Positions 16,280 to 24,782 of a stretch of DNA of 64,000 nt are shown one piece after another (the stretch's first letter is position 1; each line of letters starts with the position of its first letter). Under the pieces are notes generated by a model. The model did no database searches and was not told the DNA's origin. It saw only the letters and a list, made by a program, of their open reading frames with translations. The DNA is taken from assembly GCA_036705565.1 (NCBI GenBank), contig JAUBUY010000011.1. One strand, written 5' to 3'. The position numbers and the translations under genes were made by a program. The stretch is from Microcoleus sp036705565. GTDB taxonomy: Bacteria; Cyanobacteriota; Cyanobacteriia; Cyanobacteriales; Microcoleaceae.

Positions 16280-17358
16280 ACTACCAAACAGCGGTAAACA
16301 TCATTTTCTTGAAAAAAGTCAAACTGACTGTAATCTAAAAGATTATCTAAAATCGCATTTTTATCGATTTTGATCAGCTTATATTCCCACTTAGACCCGC
16401 TGACTTCGCGTTTTATTTGATCGGAAACTATGACCGAATTTCTTTCTCTACCCGGACATACTATTTTACTTAAATCTTCCAGCCTGTCGGCTATGTGAAT
16501 ATCTTTTCCGTAAGTGCAAGACCTAAATATATATAAATTTCCCTTAGCAACTCCCACCGACAAGCCGCAAGGTATTTGATTGGCGTCAATAAAAAGTTTC
16601 CAATTCTCGCACAGACTTTCCATTGCCGCTAAGGCTGAGTGAGCTTCCGGGAAAGTCAACAAATGCGAATCGCCAACAATACTCCGAATTGTGCCGCCGT
16701 ATTCTTCGCAAATTGTTTTTTCAAAAGTATCAAAGTTTGTGAGCAAATATTCCACATCTTTGATCGAATTAGATTCTTGATAGGCTATAAAACCTCTCAA
16801 ATCTGCTTTAATTATTGCTTGATTCTTGATAATTCGCGTTTTGTAACTTTGGTCAACTTTGTAAACTTTTTCAGGTTCGCTCATCCCTTTCAAAGAAAAC
16901 TCGTTGACAAAAGACGTTTGCACTTCTGCTTTGTTGAGCGCTAGCCATGCTGCTTGGGACAAATATATTTCATCCGGCGGAGTTACTGATTCTATGCGCG
17001 CTGTTAAATTCACCGTATCGCCAAAGATATCTTTATCTTGATGCAAGACATCTCCTAATGTAATCGACACGCGAATAGCCAATCGTTCGTCGTTCGCCTT
17101 GCTAGATTGTTGCGCTCTCAATTCTTGCTGCATTTCTATGGCTGCTACCGCCGCTGCTGTGACGCTGGGAAAAATTATCCAAAATGAATCACCTTCCCCT
17201 TTAATCACGCTGCCTTCATTTCTGGCGCTAATATCTGAAACAAAAGTTTTATGCTCGTTTAACAAACTACTTAAGTCCGACTGAGATAATTTTTTGACTC
17301 TGGCGGTATATCCACAAATATCTGTTTTTACGATCACACTAGAACGCAAATTAGCCAT
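16276..17358 (-). CDS. Class III nucleotidyl cyclase with tandem cyclase domains
   Basis: A 360-residue soluble protein made of two cyclase homology domains. Domain 1 (~residues 5-165) has the first metal Asp in VKTDICGYT, the substrate Lys and second Asp in IKGEGDSFWIIF, and DIFGDTVNLTARIE supplying the base-selecting Asp and transition-state Asn/Arg, so it looks catalytically complete, with an Asp pattern favouring ATP. Domain 2 (~175-345) keeps IKADLRGF and IVGDSHLLTF but lacks the Lys before GD, and its YGKDIHIADRLED has no Asn, so it is probably a degenerate regulatory or dimerisation partner. No receptor, GAF or membrane domain is present. It sits between urc1 and urc4 and overlaps urc4 by 4 bases, placing cyclic-nucleotide synthesis inside a pyrimidine-catabolism operon. 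Confidence 0.85.
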   Translation of the reverse strand: MANLRSSVIVKTDICGYTARVKKLSQSDLSSLLNEHKTFVSDISARNEGSVIKGEGDSFWIIFPSVTAAAVAAIEMQQELRAQQSSKANDERLAIRVSITLGDVLHQDKDIFGDTVNLTARIESVTPPDEIYLSQAAWLALNKAEVQTSFVNEFSLKGMSEPEKVYKVDQSYKTRIIKNQAIIKADLRGFIAYQESNSIKDVEYLLTNFDTFEKTICEEYGGTIRSIVGDSHLLTFPEAHSALAAMESLCENWKLFIDANQIPCGLSVGVAKGNLYIFRSCTYGKDIHIADRLEDLSKIVCPGRERNSVIVSDQIKREVSGSKWEYKLIKIDKNAILDNLLDYSQFDFFQENDVYRCLVV

Positions 17359-17403
17359 AACCTACCCTGACTGATCAAAAACCAGCAATAATTTTATGTG
17401 GCC

Positions 17404-17435
17404 AAGACGCGATAGTTCGCGTCCGATCGCGTCTT
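17404..17435. promoter_or_regulatory. Perfect hairpin between urc1 and the cyclase gene
   Basis: AAGACGCGAT (17404-17413) and ATCGCGTCTT (17426-17435) form a 10-bp perfect stem with a 12-base loop, eight bases beyond the urc1 stop on the transcribed strand. There is no T-run, so it is more likely a message-stabilising or attenuating hairpin, or a HIP1-derived palindrome, than a full terminator. Confidence 0.4.
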
Positions 17436-17442
17436 AGCCCTC

Positions 17443-18690
17443 TCAATCTCCTAAATCGCGTCCGATCGCTTCTGCAAGAATTGTAGCATCTGGCACAGGG
17501 TCAGGCGTGTAGTAGCCGGCGGCTTTTTTGGCGACGATTTCGACTTGTGCGTCTGCAGGAATCCAATCTTCAGGAATGGGGATGCGATCGACCACCTGAA
17601 TGCCAGAATTGATAATCGCATTGTATTTCATATCGCTCATAGAAACTAAACTGTCAATGCGAGAGATCCCCAACCAGTGCAGCACGTCTGGCATTAGTTC
17701 TTGAAACCGCATATCTTGAACTCCCGCAACACATTCAGTGCGCGTAAAATAGGCATCAGCTCGATCGCCGCCTTCCTGCCGTTTTCTGGCATTGTACACC
17801 AAAAACTTAGTCACTTCCCCCAAAGCTCTCCCTTCCTTGCGGAAGTAAACTATTACCCCAGAACCGCCGGATTGTGCAGTTTGGATGCAAATTTCCATCC
17901 CGTGTACCAAATAAGGGCGACAAGTGCAGATATCCGAACTGAAGACATCTGAACCGTTGCATTCATCGTGTACCCGTACCGCCAACTGCTTATCGGTGTC
18001 AGAAATATTCCCGACATCGCCAATAATATAAACCGTAGTTCCGCCAATTGGTGGCAAGAAAACGTGTAAATCTGGCCGCGTCACTAAATCCGAGAACATT
18101 CCGCCTGTTTGCTCGAACAGGACACGGCGGAGAACGCTTTCTTGGGCGCCGATTCGCCTCGCAATTCCCGGCAAATACCACACCGGATCGATCGCAATTT
18201 TAGTTACTGCTAAATTGCCACCTGCTTTGACTATTTTGCCATCAATTTGCACTCGCCCCTTAGCGATGGCATCTTGCAATTCCGGCATATTAATGTGAGC
18301 TTTAGTGACAGCAATTGTCGGTCGAATATCGTATCCCTGCTGGAGAAATGAAGTATAAACTTCGCTAACCAAACCCCCAAAGGGATCGAGAGAAACAATC
18401 AAATTGCGATCGCCCCAACTCGGATGCGGCCCGATGTGTGCCGCCGGAGAGGTGTTGGTAAAATCGGGGCGGTGATCGGCTTGGAGTGCGCCGTTCGCAA
18501 CTGCTAGCGCGCGATAAACAGAGTAGGAACCCGAATGAGTGCCGATCGCATTCCGGTGAGACGATTTGGTGAGGCTACCAATCACAGGCCCCCGTTTCAG
18601 GGGATCGATTTCTCCCCAGTAAATGGGATGAGGTTTTGTGCCGGATCTGTCGGGATGGGATGTTAAAACTATATGCTTGGGTTTTGACAC
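17443..18690 (-). CDS. urc1: URC1 family GTP-cyclohydrolase-II-like protein
   Basis: The 415-residue protein has a GTP cyclohydrolase II-like core: HDECNGSDVFSSDICTC with the three zinc cysteines (around residues 240-258) and YFRKEGRALGEVTKFLVYN in place of the RibA YxRxEGRGIG motif. The long N-terminal ~190 residues (HPIYWGEIDPLKRGPVIG, HRNAIGTHSGSYSVYRAL) are characteristic of the URC1 subfamily rather than riboflavin-pathway RibA. In yeast URC1 is proposed to open the uracil ring of a ribosylated intermediate. It is probably the first gene of the urc1-cyclase-urc4 unit; no RibB domain is fused. The riboflavin enzyme itself is expected elsewhere in the genome. Confidence 0.88.
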   Translation of the reverse strand: MSKPKHIVLTSHPDRSGTKPHPIYWGEIDPLKRGPVIGSLTKSSHRNAIGTHSGSYSVYRALAVANGALQADHRPDFTNTSPAAHIGPHPSWGDRNLIVSLDPFGGLVSEVYTSFLQQGYDIRPTIAVTKAHINMPELQDAIAKGRVQIDGKIVKAGGNLAVTKIAIDPVWYLPGIARRIGAQESVLRRVLFEQTGGMFSDLVTRPDLHVFLPPIGGTTVYIIGDVGNISDTDKQLAVRVHDECNGSDVFSSDICTCRPYLVHGMEICIQTAQSGGSGVIVYFRKEGRALGEVTKFLVYNARKRQEGGDRADAYFTRTECVAGVQDMRFQELMPDVLHWLGISRIDSLVSMSDMKYNAIINSGIQVVDRIPIPEDWIPADAQVEIVAKKAAGYYTPDPVPDATILAEAIGRDLGD

Positions 18691-19108
18691 AGTTTTTTTG
18701 GGATCTTGCTATGGATGCTGCTGTTAGTTGAAAGTGAAATTGCAATTTGAAGCAGTGATTTATGATAGCAAAAGGATTCAGGCTCTGGAAGTATCCGGCA
18801 TAGCAAAACTCGTGAAGCTGACTTGCGCGGTTTCTTCAAAAATATAAAAATTTTATATTTGTGCTTCAGCGATCGGGGCTGCACTACCAACAACAAAGCT
18901 ACATATTTAATTCAAGTTTCTTTAGCGATTCTATTTCATTTGTGCATGAGATTTTTTTGAACTAACCACAGAGGGCGCAGAGGACGCAGAGCCTCTATAA
19001 AATATAGAAAGAGGAAAAGAGAGATGTTCACAATTCCTGCAAGGGTTGCTATAGTTACAACTGGTAGTGCTGAATTATCAAGAAAATACATACTAACTCA
19101 CAAAATTA
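18691..19108. other. Divergent promoter region urc1/codA
   Basis: This 418-base region separates the divergent urc1 and codA genes and should hold both promoters. It is AT-rich, with an imperfect palindrome AAAAATATAAAAATTTTATATTTG near 18838-18860 that could bind a regulator, and a CCACAGAGGGCGCAGAGGACGCAGAG direct repeat around 18965. No known operator is recognised. Confidence 0.35.
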
Positions 19109-20449
19109 ATGTTGCCAAGTACATCTAATTATTTGCTCAAAAATGGTCGCGTACCCACGTCTCTTCTAGAGATGAAATCGATCGCCTCGTCAGCTTCTAC
19201 TGTGGCGACAACGGGGAGTGAGAACAATTTTTGTTTGGTGGATTTGGAAATTGCAGCAGGGACGATCGCCCAAATTATCCCAGTAGGTAGAAAACCTGTA
19301 TCCTCCTCTGGAGATATCCCAGTTGTAGATTTGCACCGCGGCTTAGTTTGGCCTTGTTTTGTGGATATGCACACCCATTTAGACAAAGGCCACATTTGGG
19401 AACGATCGCCCAATCCCGATGGAACTTTTGCCAGCGCGATCGAAGCAGTGGGCGCTGACGCTCAAAAAAACTGGAATGCAGAGGATGTTTATCGGCGAAT
19501 GGAGTTCGGACTCAAGTGCAGCTACGCCCACGGAACCAAGGCTATCCGCACTCACATCGACAGCGCGGGCAAACAGGGAACCGTTAGTTGGGGAGTATTT
19601 GAAGCGCTGCAAGCCGAATGGGGCGATCGGCTGATCTTGCAAGCAGTTTCCCTGGTTTCCCTCGACTATTTCCTGACACCAGCCGGCGAAAAATTAGCCG
19701 ATCGCATGGCCCAAACCGGCGGCATTCTCGGCGGAGTCGCCTATATCAACCCCGACTTAGACAAACAACTCGATCGAGTTTTTGCCTTAGCCAAAGAACG
19801 AAATTTAAACCTCGACTTCCACACCGACGAAAACGACGATCCAGATTCAGTAACACTGCGGGAAGTCGCAAAAACCGCCATCCGCCATCAATTTTCCGGT
19901 CAAATCATCTGCGGACACTGCTGTAGTTTAGCTGTACAACCGCCAGATTTAGTAACAGAAACTATCGCATTAGTCAAGGAAGCAAATATTGGCATTGTCA
20001 GCTTGCCGATGTGCAACCTTTACCTGCAAGACCGAGAATCTCAGCGTACACCTCGCTGGCGAGGAGTGACACTGCTGCACGAACTCAAAGCAGCCGGAAT
20101 TCCCGTTGCAGTTGCTAGCGACAATTGTCGCGATCCGTTTTACGGATTTGGCGATCATGATGTTTTGGAAGTCTTTAATATGGCAGTCCGCATCGCTCAT
20201 TTAGATAGGCCCTATGGAGACTGGCCCTGTACAGTGACAAAGACTCCTGCAGATTTAATGGGATTGCCGAAGTTAGGACGAATTGCAGTTGGTTTACCAG
20301 CAGATTTAATTTTGTTTAAGGCGCGTAATTTCAGCGAATTGTTATCTAGAGCGCAGGGCGATCGTACAGTCTTGCGGCAGGGTAAAGAAATTGATACAAC
20401 TTTGCCCGATTACCGGGAACTCGATGATTTATTAGCAACTGAAATCTGA
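19109..20449 (+). CDS. codA: Cytosine deaminase family amidohydrolase
   Basis: The 446-residue protein follows the CodA pattern of metal-dependent amidohydrolases: DMHTHLDKGHIW with the HxH metal pair (~residues 89-97), DFHTDENDDPDS, ICGHCCSL and the closing metal Asp in VASDNCRDPFYGFGDHD. It would deaminate cytosine to uracil (or a related base) in the cytosol. The first ~60 residues include a Ser/Thr-rich extension beyond the usual CodA opening. It is transcribed divergently from urc1; together with upp, urc1 and urc4 it would feed uracil into salvage or degradation. Related deaminases act on isoguanine or creatinine-like rings, so the substrate is not certain, but context supports cytosine. 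Confidence 0.88.
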   Translation: MLPSTSNYLLKNGRVPTSLLEMKSIASSASTVATTGSENNFCLVDLEIAAGTIAQIIPVGRKPVSSSGDIPVVDLHRGLVWPCFVDMHTHLDKGHIWERSPNPDGTFASAIEAVGADAQKNWNAEDVYRRMEFGLKCSYAHGTKAIRTHIDSAGKQGTVSWGVFEALQAEWGDRLILQAVSLVSLDYFLTPAGEKLADRMAQTGGILGGVAYINPDLDKQLDRVFALAKERNLNLDFHTDENDDPDSVTLREVAKTAIRHQFSGQIICGHCCSLAVQPPDLVTETIALVKEANIGIVSLPMCNLYLQDRESQRTPRWRGVTLLHELKAAGIPVAVASDNCRDPFYGFGDHDVLEVFNMAVRIAHLDRPYGDWPCTVTKTPADLMGLPKLGRIAVGLPADLILFKARNFSELLSRAQGDRTVLRQGKEIDTTLPDYRELDDLLATEI

Positions 20450-20602
20450 CATTTTGTACGAATATCAAGAACAGGCTCTCCGGCCTGTTCCACAAAAGAT
20501 GAATTTTCTTTCTACTCGTTACTAGGCAGAGCCGGGAAAGCAGTTAATTGAGTTTTGTGGAACGGGCCGGAGAGCCCGTTCTTGACAATCGTGTAATATG
20601 TA
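20450..20602. repeat. MITE-like inverted-repeat element, family 3, copy 2
   Basis: The left arm GAACAGGCTCTCCGGCCTGT and right arm AACGGGCCGGAGAGCCCGTT extend outward through ACATTTTGTAC and its partner ATATGT. The unit shares the CAGGC..GCCTGTTCCACAA...TTGTGGAACGGGCC plan with 14813-14915, but the middle differs (GGCAGAGCC). It is non-coding and lies just beyond the codA stop. Confidence 0.6.
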
Positions 20603-20692
20603 GGTTTCAAAAATCATTTAGCCTTGGTATATTGTCAATTTGCAACTATTTTGATATAAATATAAAAGCGAATTCAAGTGAGGATGTTTTAA

Positions 20693-21367
20693 GTGAAAGC
20701 AGTTATTTTATTGTCGGGAGGGCTGGATTCCTCAACAGTTTTGTATCAAGCCAAAGCCGACGGCTGCGAGTGTTACGCTATTTCCTTTGACTACAATCAA
20801 AGACACCGGCGGGAGTTGGAATCAGCAAGGGCGATCGCACTTTCGGCAGCGGTTAAGGCACATCAGATAGTAAACTTTGACTTAACACTGTGGGGCGGTT
20901 CCGCTTTGACGGATAATGAGATGGAATTGCCTCGCGATCGCACTCTTGGAGAAATGTCTCAAAACATCCCCACTACCTACGTTCCAGCTAGAAATACGAT
21001 CTTTCTCAGTTTTGCCCTCGCCTACGCAGAAACTCTACAAGCCGATCGTATTTACATCGGCGTCAACGCTTTAGATTATTCCGGCTATCCCGACTGCCGC
21101 CTCGATTACATTCAAGCCATGCAGGAAGTATTTCGGTTAGGAACAAAGCAGGGAAGAGAAGGAGAAGCTATTAATATTGTAACACCTTTGATCGAACTTA
21201 AAAAAACCGAAATTATTCAATTAGGCAACAAATTAGGAGTACCTTGGGAGCAAACTTGGTCTTGCTATGCAGGCGGGGAAAATGCCTGTGGCGTTTGCGA
21301 TTCTTGTCGGTTGCGGCTGGCTGCTTTTGAGGAATTGGGATTGAAAGATCCGGTGCCTTACGCTTAA
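20693..21367 (+). CDS. queC: 7-cyano-7-deazaguanine (preQ0) synthase
   Basis: The 224-residue protein starts with the PP-loop ATP motif LLSGGLDSSTVLYQA and has SFDYNQRHRRE, TYVPARNTIFLSFALAYAE and the C-terminal zinc cluster CYAGGENACGVCDSC. QueC converts 7-carboxy-7-deazaguanine plus ammonia and ATP to preQ0, the precursor of queuosine in tRNA. The start is GTG at 20693, which gives VKAVILLSGG, the standard QueC opening; GAGG at 20681-20684 lies 8 bases before it. Length is normal. No other queuosine gene is adjacent. Confidence 0.96.
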   Translation: MKAVILLSGGLDSSTVLYQAKADGCECYAISFDYNQRHRRELESARAIALSAAVKAHQIVNFDLTLWGGSALTDNEMELPRDRTLGEMSQNIPTTYVPARNTIFLSFALAYAETLQADRIYIGVNALDYSGYPDCRLDYIQAMQEVFRLGTKQGREGEAINIVTPLIELKKTEIIQLGNKLGVPWEQTWSCYAGGENACGVCDSCRLRLAAFEELGLKDPVPYA

Positions 21368-21390
21368 AGATGACTTACGCACGACGGCCC

Positions 21391-21454
21391 AGAAACCGGG
21401 TTTTTTCGAGTCTCTTCGCTTCCGCCCGCCGAAACGGTAAAAAACCCGGTTTCT
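21391..21454. repeat. AGAAACCGGGTTTTTT hairpin repeat
   Basis: AGAAACCGGGTTTTTT and AAAAAACCCGGTTTCT form inverted arms around ~32 bases. The unit lies ~25 bases past the queC stop and could serve as its terminator. Confidence 0.7.
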
Positions 21455-21483
21455 AAGCATCGCAGCGGGTGGTCAATCGATTT

Positions 21484-21600
21484 GAGATTTTAGATTTTAG
21501 ATTTTAGATTGACCCCACGGATAAATGCGGGGGCTTGAGGATTTTAGATTTTCGATTTTGGATTGATTCCACGGATAAATCCGGGGGCTTGTACCATCAA
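21484..21600. repeat. TTTTAGA heptamers with CCACGGATAAATCCGGGGGCTTG units
   Basis: Three to four TTTTAGA heptamers are followed by two tandem copies of a unit ending CCACGGATAAAT(C/G)CGGGGGCTTG. Reverse-oriented or diverged relatives occur at 28040-28130 and 36590-36700. Confidence 0.6.
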
Positions 21601-21613
21601 GAAATTCCTGGTC

Positions 21614-21678
21614 AGAAACCGGGTTTTTTCGCAAGAATATGTTACAGATGGCAGAAACTGCCAAAGACCCGGTTTCTT
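21614..21678. repeat. AGAAACCGGGTTTTTT hairpin repeat
   Basis: AGAAACCGGGTTTTTT at the left pairs with AAAGACCCGGTTTCTT at the right around ~33 bases. It is close in sequence to the copy at 45945-46010, sharing the GCAAGAATA/GCGAAGATA and ATGGCAGA segments in the loop. Confidence 0.7.
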
Positions 21679-21754
21679 GGGTTTTGATGGGTAAGTCCTG
21701 CATGACTAAAATTTTTAAAATTGATTCTTAGTTAGTTTTGAATCATCCGAGTGC

Positions 21755-22084
21755 TTATTTACCTTCCGGCTCATCCTCAACTTCCAGTTGACTCTCGTCT
21801 TCCTGTCCGAACGTAATTTCATTTTGCAGCGAATTCAATGGGACTAAAAGCATATCAGCTATTTGCGATTGTCCTCTAGCCCTGTAGATATCTATCGCTT
21901 TCTGAAAATCTTCTACTCCCCCCTGTTTTTCTCCAATTACAGCTCGCATACGAGCACGGATAATATAAGCTTCTACAAAATCCGGATTAAGATTAATTGC
22001 TTTAGTAAAAGCTTCAGCAGCTTCCTTATACTGTCCTTTGCGACCGAGGTCAAATCCTTGTTCATAAAGTTCTTTAGCTTCCAT
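21755..22084 (-). CDS. Short TPR protein, downstream copy of a tandem pair
   Basis: The 109-residue protein opens MEAKELYEQGFDLGRKGQY and holds roughly two TPR units (EAAEAFTKAINLNPDFVEAY, VEDFQKAIDIYRARG) followed by an acidic Glu/Asp-rich tail. It is a clear paralogue of the gene 35 bases upstream, same length and strand, so the pair arose by tandem duplication. Single-domain TPR proteins act as adaptors; no target is evident. Confidence 0.8.
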   Translation of the reverse strand: MEAKELYEQGFDLGRKGQYKEAAEAFTKAINLNPDFVEAYIIRARMRAVIGEKQGGVEDFQKAIDIYRARGQSQIADMLLVPLNSLQNEITFGQEDESQLEVEDEPEGK

Positions 22085-22119
22085 CGCATTCCTTAATTTA
22101 TTTTGAATCAGTAGGCTGC

Positions 22120-22449
22120 TTATTTGTCTTCCGGCTCATCCTCAACTTCCGGTTGACCCTGGTCTTCCTGTTCATCCTTAATTTCATTTTGCAGCGTATT
22201 CAATGGGACTAAAAGCTGATCAGCTATGTCTGATCGTCCTCTAGCCCTGTAGATATCCATAGCTTTCTGAAAATCTTTAACTCCCCCATGTTGGTCTCCA
22301 GTTCCAGTCCGAGCATAAGCACGGTAAATATAAGCTTCTACAAAATCAGGATTGAGATTAATTGCTTGAGTAAAAGCTTCAACTGCTTCCTTATACTGTC
22401 CTTTGCGACCGAGGTCAAATCCTTGTTGATAAAGTTCTTGAGCTTTCAT
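22120..22449 (-). CDS. Short TPR protein, upstream copy of a tandem pair
   Basis: The 109-residue protein opens MKAQELYQQGFDLGRKGQY, shares most residues with its neighbour at 21755-22084 and ends in the same acidic EVEDEPEDK-type tail. Divergence is concentrated in the second TPR helix (AYARTGTGDQHGG versus ARMRAVIGEKQGG), suggesting partner-binding change after duplication (inference). The two genes are probably co-transcribed. Confidence 0.8.
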   Translation of the reverse strand: MKAQELYQQGFDLGRKGQYKEAVEAFTQAINLNPDFVEAYIYRAYARTGTGDQHGGVKDFQKAMDIYRARGRSDIADQLLVPLNTLQNEIKDEQEDQGQPEVEDEPEDK

Positions 22450-22613
22450 GGCATTCTTTAATTTCTGCTGTTCATCTCGCTTGCATAAAGGATCGAGTCT
22501 ATTTACTTGACCTGATGAATCAATTATAAAGCACCCTGGTTGTTCCTGAGCATTCGCTAGAGTCTGAAAAAGAGGTAGACTAATTATTGATTGTTTTTTA
22601 CAAGCTAAAAATT

Positions 22614-23228
22614 ATGTCTATTGAAGAGCGCCGAGGTATTGAAACAATTGACAGAAACCAAAATCTACTTCTCGTTCGCGCTCCTATTGAGTCAGTGGCG
22701 CAAAAGCTTAGTAGGGCGAGACGCGCGGATGTCTGGGAACGGGATATCTACGATCGCGAAATCGAAATTACGGCCGAAAGCTATATTGTATTTCAGTTCC
22801 GAGGACATCCTTGGACGATCGTTGAGCAACTGAATCATCATCCCGGTTCCCTTGTATTTGGAGAAGGAGATGCGATCACTCTTTCCAGCTTCCCATCCAC
22901 TCGCGCCATCTACTACAAATGCAGCGACACTTGCGGTTACATTGGTTATAACTGCTACGACAGAGGTGCATTTGCGGAGATGCTGTACTTTGAGGAAGAA
23001 ATGGATCTCCTATTCCTCTCTGACTTTCGTGAGGTTAAAGCTGAGGACATTGACAGTGCCTTTCGCTTTACTTACGCTTTTATGGAGGAGCAAGATATCT
23101 ACATTCCCTTCGTATATTACGAAAATGTGAGGGCTGGCGATCGCATTAATTTACGCCCCAAAGGCCCGACGTTAGATGATTTAGTACGCAGCGACTTCGA
23201 GCGAGTAGATTATCTAGGTATTCGCTAA
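22614..23228 (+). CDS. Conserved-looking protein of unknown function
   Basis: The 204-residue acidic soluble protein begins MSIEERRGIETIDRNQNLLL. I do not recognise the family. It has beta-rich aromatic segments (YIVFQFRGHPWTIVEQL, YIPFVYYENV) and a cluster of cysteines (YKCSDTCGYIGYNCYDRG) that could bind metal or be structural. The ATG at 22614 is preferred to a TTG nine codons upstream because the upstream residues are hydrophobic and basic without a ribosome site. It diverges from the TPR pair and ends 7 bases before the convergent CNNM gene. Codon use is like its neighbours. Confidence 0.65.
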   Translation: MSIEERRGIETIDRNQNLLLVRAPIESVAQKLSRARRADVWERDIYDREIEITAESYIVFQFRGHPWTIVEQLNHHPGSLVFGEGDAITLSSFPSTRAIYYKCSDTCGYIGYNCYDRGAFAEMLYFEEEMDLLFLSDFREVKAEDIDSAFRFTYAFMEEQDIYIPFVYYENVRAGDRINLRPKGPTLDDLVRSDFERVDYLGIR

Positions 23229-23235
23229 AATATTC

Positions 23236-24714
23236 TCAACTAGAAAATTTCGCCACACTACTCACCCCGCTATTCTTTCGCCCTTTCCCCACAACTTCCT
23301 CATCCGCTGCTGCAATTCCATCTAAAGCTCGATCGCCCGCAGCCCCTTCCAACAAGTGAATTTGAAGTTGATCCAAGCGCGGCCCGGACACAGAAACAAC
23401 CGTAAGTTCCACATTTTCGCCGCGCCAAACTTCCCCAGCAGCCGGCATTCTTTGCAACTGATAGCTCAGAAAACCTCCGATTGTCTGATATTCGTCAGTT
23501 ACTGGCAAATCCAAATTCAATATTTGATTCACATCATCTAAATTTAACTGCGCTTGCACTAAATAAGTGCGATCGTCCAATACTTGCAAAGCAATTTCTT
23601 TGCTGTCGGGTGACTCGTAGCTGCGGCCGATTATTTCCGCAATCAAATCCCTCAGCGTCACTAACCCGGAAATGCCACCAAATTCATCAACTACGATCGC
23701 AATTTCTTCCGACGAACTCTGCATCAAAGGCAGCAGTTCCCCCAGCAGCATCATCTCCGGTACAAACCTCACCGAACCCATCCAAGTTACAATTGGCGTG
23801 TCGGGAGATAGCAAACCTTCAGCTAGGGGTTTCGCAAGTTGTTTGAAGCCAATAATGCCGATAATGTCGTCTAAAGAATCTCCCGTCACGGGATAGCGGG
23901 AATGGTTAGAAATCGCCATTTCGTCGAGCAAATTTTGAAATGTGGCCGTCTTGGGAAGTGCGACAATGCTAGGCCTCGGCACCATTACTTCTTCTACCCA
24001 AACTTCGCCAAATTCAAACACGTTGTTGAGCAATTCTCGCTTTTCTGCTTCCAAGCCGCTGGATTCGCTGGAAGTAGCGATAATTAATTGCAGTTCTTCG
24101 GGAGTAACCGGTCGATGCCTTAGATCGTATTCGATGCCCGCAAACCGCAAGAGCGATCGAGTAGATTGATTGAGAAACGACACAAAGGGCTTGAACAAAC
24201 GGGCAATCAATAAACTCGGAGGCCCTAAACTTCTGGCTAACTGTTCGGAATACAGTAAGGCTACAGATTTGGGAAAGAGTTCGCCCAGTACGATTTGCAG
24301 GTAAGCTAGCAACAAAAAAGTTACTATTGATATGCTAAAAGAATGGGCGATCGCCGACTTGATGTAAATTGGCAGTGGCAAATAGCCGATCGACATTCTC
24401 ACTAGCACGGCGATCGTACTTTCCCCAATCCAGCCGAGAGCTAAACTAGAAAGAGTGATTCCCAACTGCATTGTTGAGAGCAATCGCTCAATACTTTGCT
24501 GCAAAGATTGCACAGTTAAAGCTGCAACGTCGCCAGCGTCCACTAACTGATTGATGCGCGATCGGCGTACCGTCACCATCGAAAACTCAGCCGCCACAAA
24601 AAAAGCATTAATCGCAATCAGCAACAGCACTGACAGCAACCGCGACAGCACCTCTGTCAAACTCATCGCGGGTAAATCAGATATCTCCTGCACTCTCGCC
24701 CCTAAAAGTGACAC
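23236..24714 (-). CDS. CNNM/CBS transporter-like protein (hemolysin C/CorC family)
   Basis: The ~492-residue protein has an N-terminal CNNM membrane domain of about four helices (LLLIAINAFFVAAEFSMVTVRRSR; LGITLSSLALGWIGE; VLGELFPKSVALLYSEQ), then a CBS pair (VMVPRPSIVALPKT; IVVDEFGGISGLVTLRDL) and a C-terminal CorC/HlyC domain ending near LQIHLLEG. Members are linked to magnesium or other divalent cation efflux; the hemolysin name is historical. I chose GTG at 24714, which has AGGGAG five bases upstream; TTG at 24744 and ATG at 24666 are alternatives. The last ~35 residues are Ala/Gly-rich. It is followed 7 bases later by the convergent unknown gene. Confidence 0.85.
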   Translation of the reverse strand: MSLLGARVQEISDLPAMSLTEVLSRLLSVLLLIAINAFFVAAEFSMVTVRRSRINQLVDAGDVAALTVQSLQQSIERLLSTMQLGITLSSLALGWIGESTIAVLVRMSIGYLPLPIYIKSAIAHSFSISIVTFLLLAYLQIVLGELFPKSVALLYSEQLARSLGPPSLLIARLFKPFVSFLNQSTRSLLRFAGIEYDLRHRPVTPEELQLIIATSSESSGLEAEKRELLNNVFEFGEVWVEEVMVPRPSIVALPKTATFQNLLDEMAISNHSRYPVTGDSLDDIIGIIGFKQLAKPLAEGLLSPDTPIVTWMGSVRFVPEMMLLGELLPLMQSSSEEIAIVVDEFGGISGLVTLRDLIAEIIGRSYESPDSKEIALQVLDDRTYLVQAQLNLDDVNQILNLDLPVTDEYQTIGGFLSYQLQRMPAAGEVWRGENVELTVVSVSGPRLDQLQIHLLEGAAGDRALDGIAAADEEVVGKGRKNSGVSSVAKFSS

Positions 24715-24782
24715 AATGCTCCCTAAAAAAACTTTCTCGATCAAACCTGAGAATCCCTCTGCAGGTTTGGTCTTCTTTTATA

